Under the pieces are notes generated by a model. It did not search any database. It was not told the DNA's origin and saw only the letters and a program-made list of their open reading frames with translations. Made by a program: the position numbers and the translations under genes. From positions 3,040,001 to 3,104,000 of the forward strand of contig OX485809.1 in NCBI GenBank assembly GCA_950295325.1: a DNA stretch of 64,000 nt, given 5' to 3'. Shown piece by piece: positions 1 through 11,084 of the stretch (its first letter is position 1; each line of letters opens with the position of its first letter). The DNA comes from Polytrichum commune (lineage: Eukaryota > Streptophyta > Polytrichopsida > Polytrichales > Polytrichaceae).

Positions 1-2865
1 AACTCATACGAGGGCTTTAATCTTGAACATTGGCTACAAGATGAGGTTTTGAGAGTCAATTCATAAAGTCACACAAAATGATCAAAGCTTAAATTAACAT
101 GCTACAATCTAGTCGGGTTGGGCTACATATACTTATTTTATAGCTTGTCAAACTATGATATGTTGGCCAAGCTAACCTTCTATAGGCTTATCCAAAATTT
201 GGGTGGTCACGGGTTCCATCTATAAACTTTTTTTAGATAATAAAAGCTCACTCAATGTTTTTAAAATTGAAAGAGGGGGTCCCAAGGAGTTTCACCCAAC
301 TTTAAAATTTTGGCTTTGGCATTAGATGAGCTAATGAGCTCTTAATTAATAAAAAAGTCTCTCAAAGAAGGATGAAAGTCCTAGTTCGGTTGTCTTTACT
401 GGATTTTATGGATAACTTCAATATATGCTACATATATTATACCATTGAGGTTCATGATTTCATATTTGGCATCAACTTCTATGTTAAGTTAGACTCTAAA
501 ACTTGAAACTTAGCTAAGGTACGTGGGGTCTATGTGATCATTCTTCTCAACTAAATATATATATATTATAGTGGTACATGACAAGGCTTCTAGTTAAGAC
601 TAATAACCAAAAAAAAATTGTTATGTGAGATTAGACTATATGCTTAGAACAAAGACATAGATTTTAGTTGAATGTCATATATAATTGGGAGGGCTCCATG
701 TGATGGAGAGAGGGAATTATCACGTACAAGCATACCTCTCATTCATCCAACATAAAAGCCATGAAATATTATGCAATCCAAAGGGTTTTTTTGGGTTGAT
801 CTAACACCAAAAATAGTTTTAAGATCCCAAATTAGTTTGGTCCAAGTCATTTGAGATGAATTGGCCACACACCTCTAGGGGGTCATTTTTTTTTATGTTG
901 GATGGATGAGAAGTACGCTCATATGCAATAATTCCCTCTCTCTCCCGATGTGATCACTTGCACGTTTAAAAGTTAATGATCTTGTATCACTTTGACCTCC
1001 TACAACTTGTGCATCTCAACTTGACTTTGAAATTTGAAATAACAACCTTTGTGGTCCGTAGTACCTAGTCGATAAAGACAACTCTTGATCCAATCCAACA
1101 TCATTTGTTATTTGTGGAGTGGGGCATACTTAATAATGGCCATTGGGCGGACCTGGGCAAGTGGTAGATGGCCATGAGTTGGGTCAACCCAATGGCCATT
1201 ATCTAATGTAAATTCCACTAGGAGGAAATTATGCACATTATCTAGAGCTTTTGTAAACACTATTTGAATAATATGACCTTTTTGAGTGAGATAAATGTGT
1301 TTGAATGTGTGGTTCACCTTAAGAAACTTCGGGAGGACAATGTAACCTCTTCCGAATGGAAATTACATGTCCCAGGTAGAACCACATACATGAAATCAAA
1401 GTTTTGGATGGTAGTTGGCTTATAGGCTATATTCTTAGGACACATTAACCCTTAGAGGACTAAGGTTGTGTTTAAATGGGATAAATGACAATTTCTACAT
1501 ACCCCCAACAAGAATTGAAGTAACCTATATGTGATCCATGATCCTAAACCACTCTATATAACACCTTGAGACCCGGAGAGGGCCTCTTAGACCTTTAAGA
1601 GCTAAGTTAAAGGCCATATAAGTGAAGTACACTTTGAGTGTTTTTGTAAGGAAATTAACCTTGTTGTCTTCATGTCGAAGACTTACATATGGCATGTTGA
1701 ACTTGTTAAACTTATTTCCATTGACTTGGGATGGTTAGTCATCATGATCTGGTTTCGAGAAACTTGGGGTTTGAAATATCCTTTGATGGACCTTACTTTC
1801 AAACTCAAGATTGGTACCTCAAAGTAAGAGAAGTTTTTTCTTGAGTGGGGACCGCCGAGACTTGGCAGGATAGTGATGCCACGTAAAGTAATTTTAAAAC
1901 TCTTGGACCTAGACCCTAATGCAAAGCCCTTGGGTCCAAATGTTTACTTTCAACCAATAAGATTGCTTGATTTTGATGTTTTTGGGTCTTGGACCTAGTG
2001 TAATTCACCCTTAATGATGGAAAGATTATATAATGTTCACTCTTCTTAAAAGGCCACCTACATATTTGTGAGGGATGTAGAGTAGATGGAGTGATATTTA
2101 CTTTACAATTATGAAAGGAATAGAAAGAGAATAGTCGTCTTACTACTTAGAATGCTAGAGGAGGTCCCAAGGGGATAGACTCTTCATACCTCGCACGAAC
2201 TAACATGAGTGTAGTAACAGTAGTATTTGAGGCATTAGCATGGATAGCATACATAAGGGAAAGGTATTGTTTTATCTCTTGTGTGAGAATTCATCATAAT
2301 TATCAATAAATCTAAAGTAAATATAGATTCACAAAAGGGACCCTAAGGTTTAGAGGAAAAATTGACAAGAGATATGATAGTTTCACCCAGTATACATGTT
2401 CATCCATTATAGCATATGATAATAGTCCCCCATGACTTGAATATGTAAAAATATGTTATTTATTCCACGATTTGTATTTTGTGTATGTAGTGGAGGCATT
2501 TGTCGCATTAAATTGAAAAGCTTAGTATAAATACATAAGTTCATTTCCAACCTACCATTAGTACGCATACATTTGTTTTTCTCTATAAAGTTCATGTGTA
2601 TAGGGGGGGGGGTATTTCATAGTCGTCCAAGCACATCATTCATGATTCCAGTAGAAAGTCCATCCCATGGGAGGAAGTCATCATGAGTGCAAATTAAAAA
2701 ACCATCAACAATCGAATATGGGGTGAATATAATACATATGAAGGTAAAAAAAAACTCTAAACATGACGTTCCAATTTATGTACCCAACAATGTGACGTAG
2801 AAGGTTTAGTCATACAGTCTCATCTAACTTGATGGCATAATAATATTCCGCCCCCCAAATGTCTC
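1..2865. other. gene-free intergenic DNA
   Basis: Both strands carry only short open frames with no recognisable domain, and no exon-like block. The sequence has the texture of old, scrambled repeat debris. A run of ten G lies near 2604. Nothing else can be supported. Confidence 0.6.

Positions 2866-2941
<76 letters not shown>
2866..2941. repeat. compound (TA)n(GA)n microsatellite
   Basis: About 13 TA units run directly into about 22 GA units. The phase is nearly uninterrupted, so it is probably polymorphic. Confidence 0.95.
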
Positions 2942-2945
<4 letters not shown>

Positions 2946-4047
2946 TCCTTGCACACAACTTGTTAGTGAATCCCTACAAGTAGGCAACTCCCCAAACTAA
3001 GGTGAAGAGTCTACCTATTTCTCAAAGTGATTCCTAAAGTGACTATCAATGTACGAACCTCTGAGATTTTCATTCTCAAAATATCGACCTTTTTAGAAAA
3101 AAGTGGAAAGACTTACCACAAAGATTGTTATTTTAGGTTTCAAAATAAACCTCCAAATTCTCAACCTTTGCCATTTTGTTCTTGAATTTTTAGAACTATT
3201 CCTGTATTGTTTGGACTAAATATTTGAACCACATCCAAGTGGATATCTTTGACACCACCTCTTGGTCTCCATGTTCACGTGGGTGAAGGAGATATTACTC
3301 TTAATGTTGTAGATTGGTACACCACGTTCGTACAAGCGTTATGCTTGCATCATCACCCTCCAATGCCACTTGGTCGTCATGAAATAAATAGTGTTTTTTG
3401 TCATGATGCCACTTAGAAGGGTACATCTATGGAGTCTATATACATGCAACAACCTTGACCCTTAAAGAAACCAAGAGGTCCTCTTTGTCGGTATCATCCA
3501 TTCTCAAGGCCTACAATGACTTTGCATGGTAAAATGTTCTTGAGAGGCCCTACATGAAAATTATTGCTCTTTGTGATGATTGTCTCCCGTCATGAGCTAT
3601 GTAAAAGTCCACATTCTCCTCAATCAAAAAAATCTCACAGCCGACAAAGGTTCGTATCATATTGTTCTTGGCTTTTCACTCAAGGGGCTCGATTCTTGTC
3701 TAAAGGTGAAGTATGGGTTGTGAAGGAGGAATTGGATAACCTTCTTTGAGAAATTGATGAAACTTTTTGGGTCAAAGCACTTTAACCTTCTTTCAAATGT
3801 TATCCTAGATTGAGTAGCCAAATTCCATTGTGCTCAAAAAATTCCTAGGAATAACTTGGAAGACAAATACAAGGTATTATGAATACAATGAAGAAGATAT
3901 TCTTGGATTATTCCAATGATATTCTCTAGATTTTGGAAATTTTTGGTAAACACGGTGGTTGTGTTTACCCTCCTTTCATAGTACCACTTGTTCTTGGGTG
4001 ATCTCACTTGACTACAAAGCCCGCACAAAGGAATGACCCCCTAGGTT
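2942..4047. other. gene-free intergenic DNA
   Basis: No gene, RNA or bounded element is recognised here. The short open frames have no family resemblance. Confidence 0.55.
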
Positions 4048-4064
4048 CATATTACAAGGTGCAA

Positions 4065-4215
4065 GGTTTGCGATGACCCTCAACTACTTGAGATAGTGGA
4101 GAGGTACCCAAAACCGAATGGAAGTGGTTGGCGGTTCGATTCCCGACCGTGGAATCTTTTCTCAACTTGACATGGAAATTAGTCAGGTGGTTGCATGCCT
4201 CCTATGTTCCAAAAA
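4065..4215 (+). mobile_element. tRNA-derived SINE, copy 1
   Basis: A 151-bp insertion is flanked by a perfect 17-bp target duplication, CATATTACAAGGTGCAA, at 4048-4064 and 4216-4232. Its head contains a Pol III A-box-like stretch (GATAGTGGAGAGG, about 4092) and a consensus B box GGTTCGATTCC at 4133-4143. The 3' end is A-rich. The head matches the SINE at 15.27 kb. SINEs are copied by LINE machinery and code for no protein. The duplication and both boxes are seen directly; SINE identity follows from that architecture. The family is not one I can name. Confidence 0.85.
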
Positions 4216-4232
4216 CATATTACAAGGTGCAA

Positions 4233-5236
4233 AGATGTAAAATTAATATAGAATTTCTATTCATGTAGAAATAAATCGTGGTAATCGATGCTTGGCACCA
4301 TTGACATTCCATTTGTGTTTCTTAATGAACATGCACCATAAATACCACCCAAACTTGAGAAAGTGTACAAAAATAAGAGGTTCCAACACCGACTACAAAG
4401 ATGTGATGTAAAACCCCCTTTACACTAGAGTTGTTTCTCATTATTGGCACTTGTTCACCCAAGGCCACTTTACACTTGCCCTCTCTTCTTATCATTCTTA
4501 GATGGCACCTTAATGGATTCCGTGTGGAACAACTTCAACAAGGACTTCGATCATTTGAATCTACCTCACAAAGGTCCATTAGTGTAAAGATTTTGAGCTT
4601 TTGTTTAATACGTCCCCAACCAATGAACTTTCAAATAGTTTTGGGGATTGTTATGAATTCTACCTTTATGCCCTTGACATCTCAATTTGAGCATGACCAC
4701 TTCCCACTTGCTCAAAATATTGAAAAGATTAAGATTTGGTGAAGCTTTCAATAGTTTGAGTTGTTGGATGAATGTTTGCCAAATCCAAGCATCACATTCT
4801 CAAAATTGCAAGTTTCAAGCTCTCAACTTGAGCTCTAATGTGAGAAGTGTCTAACAATAATGATGAAGTTAGACTCCTTACACGTTGTAGTTACTAATTA
4901 AAATTTTGGGATAATGTGAACAATGAGGAGGATACATATGGTTGCTTATCTTAATCAAACACCCATATTTAAGTAAGATTTGAGTAAACATGGATAAAAG
5001 ACTTGTCCATAATCAATAATGCAATTGAGGGTAGATTTTTTGCATTGTCAAGATATGCACATTGCAATAAACATCACCTAGGGAAAACTATCTAAAGAAT
5101 ATGACAAAACTCTTAATCATACATACTTTGAAAACAATGTGGTCAAATAATCACTATAAATGTGTGTTCTACACACATACACAGTGTGCATGCAACTAAA
5201 ACGTGCTACAATAAGAGATATAGTCTACATCCTCTG

Positions 5237-5272
<36 letters not shown>

Positions 5273-5837
5273 TCATTGATACAAATGCATGTATACATTC
5301 TCATTTTATCTAGAAAGCATGCATAACTTTATATTTAATTAATACTTAGTTCTTTGAGTTTGTGTGTGGTATGTGGATCTAATAATGGATGCCAAAACAT
5401 GAGTTCTAGAAGAAGATTGATCTACATGTTCTAAACACCAAGTACATGACTGTTCAAAAATAAAAATAAAACATTCACTTTGATAATGAAGGAGGCATTC
5501 ATATGTAATGTAGAGAATGACTCCAACCTCGAATCAAATTTGTTAATCATCTCTCACAAATCACACGTTTAACATCCATAACATTACTAAACCTCATGCT
5601 CACCCATTTGAAATGCAAGAATGCCTTGTTCCATGAGGACCATGTCATTGCACTAAAACCAAAATCATTCTTTTTTGAGAATCAAATCATGTTTATTCTT
5701 GACCCTTGGCCAAATTATTCTTATGCCCAAGGTAAGTGGTGGATGGAGCTTATAAATGTCATGTCCTAGGAGAAGTGGGGAAATAGGGGAAGCTTGAAGT
5801 AATCACCTAAGGTTATTCAATTACTTTTTCTTATAAG
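4233..5837. other. gene-free DNA with an (AAT)n microsatellite
   Basis: No gene is recognised. An (AAT)n tract of about 11 units lies at 5237-5269. The block around 5356-5560 resembles, at low identity, the dispersed repeat seen at 5.84 and 13.80 kb. A frame of 103 codons at 4431-4742 has no recognisable domain. Confidence 0.5.
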
Positions 5838-6115
5838 GATGCCCATATTTGAGTGGTATGCGGTCTAGTGTGACTCCAAAATTGGATATCAAAAGAGATA
5901 TGTGCTTAATAAAGATTAAACTACATGCTCAAAACATGATAACTAGGATCAATGATCAATGGGGGGCCAAGGGGGGGGGGGGGGGGGCTATATGACCATT
6001 TAACGAGCACATGAATCTTCACTTTGACGAAGAACAAGATATTCATATGAGCTCTGAAAATTATGATGAAAATAGCTACAACCTTGATTTGGATTTGCTA
6101 ACCATTTGTACTATT
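5838..6115 (+). repeat. dispersed repeat family R1, copy at 5.8 kb
   Basis: This segment aligns along its length with 13,796-14,100 and more loosely with 5356-5560 and 58,499-58,657. Shared words include TGAGTGGTATGCGGT and AGCACATGAATCTTCACTTTG. A run of 17 G (5971-5987) sits where the 13.8-kb copy has about nine. There is no coding capacity, and the ends are not defined well enough to assign a superfamily. Confidence 0.6.
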
Positions 6116-6938
6116 GTGGAGGGCGCTTTATTTCATCTTTACTAGTGCCGGGATGTAGTTTTCACATCAAGAGGGTCTCAACCAATATAGGATTGACATG
6201 TGGCAAAATTGAGGGGAAAATATTGATTGTTGTCAAAATAAAGAGCCTTCTACAAAAATTGTATTTTTTGCTTAACCGCAAAGAGATTATAGCCCATAGT
6301 GCATTGAATTTTAGGGCAAACCACAAGGTGCATCTAGTGCACTATTACATTTCATATCATATCCTAGGAGAAGTGAAATGGAACGTTGGGGGGGGGGGGG
6401 GGGAGACACACACACATTCAAGGCATGTCTGTTTTCTAGTAGATATATAGAAATGGTGACAATAAGTTGATTCGGCTAAAATGTATGGCTAGAAATTATG
6501 TGCAATATTTTTCAGAGATGGAGTAGAGGAAATGATGAGGAATGCAAGTTATTTTCTCAAATTTATTCCTTGTAAATAATTAGCTACATTTTCCCAAAGA
6601 GGCAAGTAAGTTAAACCCCCTATTTGTACACTAGAGTTACCCTAATCCGAGCATCAATGTGTCTTACTTAGCATACAAATACACACATAATGTTTAACTC
6701 AATGGCACCCAAAAGTGATTGCAAGTGGTGTGAAACAACACCTATCCCTCCAATCATTGCATCCTTTTTGGGCAATTACTTTTACATTTAATCATTTTGG
6801 GTCCACGCAAAAATCATCCTACCCTTAGTCCAATGCACCATTACATCATTTATGGTATTTAATATCACATGCATAATATGTCACTTACCCTATTTTGAGG
6901 CGTATGCTAGGTTACACTGATGATTAACAACTCCACCA
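6116..6938. other. gene-free DNA with a G16 tract
   Basis: No gene is recognised. A run of 16 G at 6388-6403 is followed by a short (CA)n. The last 60 bp form the left flank of the MITE at 6942 and are duplicated at 8.46 kb. Confidence 0.5.
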
Positions 6939-6941
6939 TAA

Positions 6942-7460
6942 GGGCGGGTTTAGACTTGGAGTCAAGGCTCAAAAATGGGCTAGGGTGCAAGAAATCCATT
7001 CCTCTCATTGGTAGAGAGGCTGGGACTCGCCTCTTCAAGTTTACACCATGAGTTGGGGCCAATTAATAAATAAATAAATTTTATTCATCATGACAATGGC
7101 CTCAAGCCTTGGAAACGAGAGCTCCCAACCTTGTGGACTCTTTCCCTCTAGTTGAGGCCATTGTCAGAGCTTTTATTTGCTTGTAGTAGTTTATTCTTTG
7201 AGCGTTGAATAGGAGGGGAGAAATTCTAAAATTATTATACTTTAATCATTATCCATAGAATAGTTCATGAGTACGTTGGAGCCCTCTCATAATTGCAGCC
7301 TCCAAATGGCCCCAACCCCACCTAAATAGGTTTACACATGAAAGCAATGAATGAAGTTAGGTTACTTTCTTATTAATGACCTTGGGGGGCCATTTGCATG
7401 CCACATGGGACATATTGGCCTTCGTTCATATTGGCCCTAGCCCCAAGTCTAAACATGCCC
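6942..7460. mobile_element. Harbinger/Tourist-type MITE, 519 bp
   Basis: The ends are imperfect inverted repeats: GGGCGGGTTTAGACTTGG on the left, and a right end reading GGGCATGTTTAGACTTGG on the other strand. The element is flanked by TAA on both sides (6939-6941 and 7461-7463), the 3-bp target preference of PIF/Harbinger elements. It has no transposase, so it is non-autonomous. A related empty site at 8.46 kb supports the boundaries independently. Confidence 0.85.
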
Positions 7461-7463
7461 TAA

Positions 7464-8460
7464 GTGTCACCTTATGAGAGAGAGAGCTGGGCATTTCTTG
7501 GTAAGAGCTAAGCTTGTATTCAAGCATAGTCCTATTCAGAAAACATCCTCCATATGGAGGCCATTCCATTCATATACATATCTTTGTACTATTTAACAAA
7601 AACCCGGGTGGGTGGGTGGGATCCCTCCTCATATCAGTACAATACATGTCTTAGTAGGTCTACTATAAGGTGTAACCATGGTTTGACACCTTCTCTTGCA
7701 TACAACTCATATTCAACTAACTCTATATACCTTGCATTTCTTTGAAGTTACTATGTATATACTATACAACTCCTTAGTCAAAAACTTGGAAGGACCATTG
7801 TCATCATGTGCACTTCAAAATATAACCCAATAATCAATATATGTGTAAGTATTCATCATCTCCATCAATGAATACATACAATATATGAGCACTAAGTGTA
7901 TGAATCCAAAAAGGTAAACAAACTCTAAGGATGTCGTTCAAAATCGTGAAGGGTCTGCCTCACCTGTGCCCATGCAACCAACCAACAAAAAATGAGGATT
8001 AGTCACGTACACGAGGTGATTAACAACAGAACCCAATTGTTATCTATGTCACACAATCAAACAACAATACATCTATTGATTTTGCATTACCACATACTCC
8101 GTAAGAGAGTATTTTACCTGTTCCTTTGCCATTGAAGTTTCTTGTGGGGTTAGATTGAAGCCCTTAGCCTAAATCACCCACTAGTTAACTTCCTCTACCC
8201 TAATCACAAAGTTTACCAAAGATAACCGTTTAGTGCGGTTCAACCTTTGAGTGAAAAGGAGCTTTCTCAAGTCCTTGCTCTTGATATATGATTAGGTTTA
8301 CAATCTTGTCCGTAGATGCCATGAGTAGAATCTATGGTGGACAATAGTTAGGTAGAGTTCTTCTAACCCTAAGGTACTTATCCTTTAAAGATTAGATTTA
8401 CAGATCTCAGTAATTTATGTTTGGCAAAGTAAAAACAGAGTATAGAGAGAGAGAGAGAGT
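7464..8460. other. gene-free intergenic DNA
   Basis: No gene or bounded element is recognised. A short (GA)n precedes 8460. Confidence 0.5.
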
Positions 8461-8556
8461 TTAGTGTCACTTGCCCTATTTTAAGGCGTATGTAGGTTAT
8501 ATTAATGACCAACAACTTTATCATGAATGTCACCCCATGACACTCGGCGTTCAAGT
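8461..8556 (+). repeat. duplicate of the MITE target region, without the MITE
   Basis: This block is a diverged copy of the two sequences flanking the MITE at 6942-7460 (about 6880-6941 joined to 7461-7475). It lacks the 519-bp element, so it is a related empty site. It shows the segment was duplicated and one copy then took the insertion. Confidence 0.75.
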
Positions 8557-8782
8557 GTGCTCACTAACATCTTGGCATAGTGTTATGAGGTTACACAATG
8601 GTCTACAAGTTGACTGAAATGTACAGAAATAACAATTGCCATTTGTACGCTCAAAAATTTCTTCCCCTTGCATGCTTAAAACGCAAGACTATCAATTAAA
8701 ATATCCCATTGTGCTACTCCAAATGTTTTAGTGTAATTTTTTTTCGCTTGAAAAAGTTACTTATGTTGACGAATAAAATCAT

Positions 8783-10131
8783 ATTGACAATGAACGGGTG
8801 TGACACTTTGAGACCTCTAGTTTAGGCCCTCTGCAAATAGTGGACGGACACTGAGCACCATAAAAATGTGTAGTTGTCATTCACTGGTTTAGGTTTTCCT
8901 AGCTCACATATTATCCCACTCCGTGCTGTACCTTGGCAACAAATGAAGGGTGACAAAAAGGAATTGTGGAAAGAAGCTGTTGACTGCATGTACCTCTCCA
9001 CCCACAAAGGGGAGATATTATTACCTTGGTACGCCAACAAAGATTACTCCTCAACCCCCCATGATATATATTATGCAAGAGTCCGACTTACAATATAATA
9101 AGTAGTTAATACTATATAATCAACTTATAATGTACGTATTTTTCACTTAAAAGAAGTTACTTATGTTGACAAATGAAATCATATTGATAATTAGCGGGCG
9201 TGAGACTTTGAGACTTTTAGTCATCTTTTTAGGCCTTTTGCAAATAGTGAACATGACCCTGAGGGCCACTTCACATATGAGATTGAGAGCTTGTAACCAT
9301 TGCACTTTGAGCACTCTCATTGGTGGAAAAGGCGGAGCCAGTTCAAGTTTGCTTCACATTGCACTTGAGGGACCAACGGAGTAAATGAATGCAAGATGAA
9401 TGTAATGCCCACATGGGTTCCCACATGGCATCGAATGGATCATGTTTCATGGTCACTTGGACTGTTTTCCAAAACAAAACCACCTCTTGGAGGTAGGCCT
9501 AACATAAAACCTGGAGACCATGGCACTCCAAATGGCTCTCAACCGTTGATTTATTCTATTTTATCATATGTGAGGACTGCATGAATAGAAATTCATTGAA
9601 CTAGCATTTGGTTGAGGGCCCGGTCACATATGACTTCACACTCCACTTGAGGATCCGTGACCACACTAACATGATTTTGGAGGTGTCGTGGGACAACCTT
9701 TGGACACTTTCTTTTGGGCTCTCACAACTTCACAGTCAAGGCTCTTGGTTCGTGTGTGAAGTAGCCCTGAACACCATTAAATGTGTCGTGGGCATTCATT
9801 ATTTCTAGTTTTCCTAACTCACATGTTACCCCACTCCGTGATGTACCTTGGCAACAAATGAAGGGACCCACGCTTGACCAAAAAAGCATCGTGAAAAGAA
9901 AATGTTGACTGGATTTGGACGAACCAACCCACACACTCGTTCCTTGTTAAATGCCTAAACCCTAATCACCTCCAAGAAACCAGTGTACGGGTTGGTTTGC
10001 CACAACCCTGTTGACCGCACGTGACTACCCCCCACCCACAAAGGGGAGATATTATTACCTTGGTACGCCCACAAAGATTACTCCTCCAACCCCAATGATA
10101 CATATCCTGCAAAGAGCCTGACTCCCCACTA
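8783..10131 (+). repeat. diverged direct repeats, full, partial and interrupted copies
   Basis: A unit of about 300 bp at 8783-9095 recurs. Its head alone is repeated around 9185-9262. A longer copy starts near 9752 and is interrupted at about 9922-10,005 before its tail resumes to 10,131. Shared words include CACAAAGGGGAGATATTATT and GTACCTTGGCAACAAATGAA. Open frames within the copies are translations of the repeat, not genes. Confidence 0.7.
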
Positions 10132-10768
10132 ATTAATAACAATCAATCATCCATCATGAATCGATTATATTATGTATTCCCGTGTTTGACAAAGGCGGCC
10201 ATGCACTCACTCGGCCGAAGCTTCTTCTCCCTCGGAGTGTGTGCTATTCTATTCTATTCTATTCTATTCTATTCTATTCCATTATACTATATATATCAAC
10301 CCATGTGCCATTCTGCTGCTGCTGCTGCAATGACTGCTGACTGTTGCAATGACTGTTGGTCATGTCTTGCAAGTACTCCTTTATATTCTTCTAGACATTC
10401 TATGGATAATAAAGTGAACGGTGGTGAACGGTCATGAACTTGACCGTTCAACGTGGTGACGGCTCAAGGGAAATTCCTTGTTGTAAGGATAGTAGACCGA
10501 CAGACTCGGTTCCGTTACCTGTAAGCGATTCCACATATCATGTGTGGAAGTGTGTAGTACAAGTGTGGTATTGGAGTGTTTCTTTTCATAGCTCTGATAA
10601 TCGATATCACAATGTTTTAACAAATTTGAATGAAAAGAAGAAGAAGAAGAAGATGAAGGAACGTTTTGTTTCTTAGTTTAGACATTATCGTAAATTTTCG
10701 AAGGAAAGGTTCTCTCTCGATCCGTATTCACCACAGTGGTCCATCTGTTTTTAATAATTGGGAGAGAG
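10132..10768. other. gene-free DNA with simple repeats
   Basis: Besides the pentanucleotide repeat at 10,244 there is a short CTG run near 10,313 and a GAA run near 10,634. No gene is recognised. Confidence 0.5.
10244..10280. repeat. (CTATT)n microsatellite
   Basis: About seven pentanucleotide units in tandem. Confidence 0.9.
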
Positions 10769-11084
10769 TAGAGTTATCCTTTAACTCAACTCGAGTTTTA
10801 GTAGGGAGTTGGTTGTTTCGCATGCATAACTTTTCATGTTCGGTAAGTTGTGGGTGCATGCTTGGAGTCAATGTGGAGGTTTGAACGAAGGACCTTCCAT
10901 ATTAGTTCATTGGGTATCAAACTCATTTTGGCGTCTCTTAGCATGAACCAATATGGAATGTCCTTCAGTCAAACCTCCACATTGACTCCAAGCATGCACC
11001 CACAACTTACCGAACATGGAAAGTTATGTATGCGAAACAACCAACTCCCTACTAAAACTCCGGTTGAGTTAAAGGATAACTCTA
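10769..11084. repeat. long near-perfect inverted repeat (hairpin)
   Basis: The left arm 10,769-10,910 and right arm 10,943-11,084 are reverse complements over 142 bp with about eight mismatches (roughly 94%), around a 32-bp loop. A transcript would fold into one long hairpin of the kind plant Dicer-like enzymes process. No obvious target duplication or terminal motif was found, so it may be a fold-back element or a young hairpin-RNA/MIRNA-like locus. The arms are read directly; any RNA function is inference. Confidence 0.9.

Noticed and set aside
9722-9934. Two similar minus-strand peptides at 8822-9040 and 9722-9934 as a small gene family
   Set aside because: The similarity is that of the underlying DNA repeat; both plus and minus frames are equally open and no start or stop is conserved.
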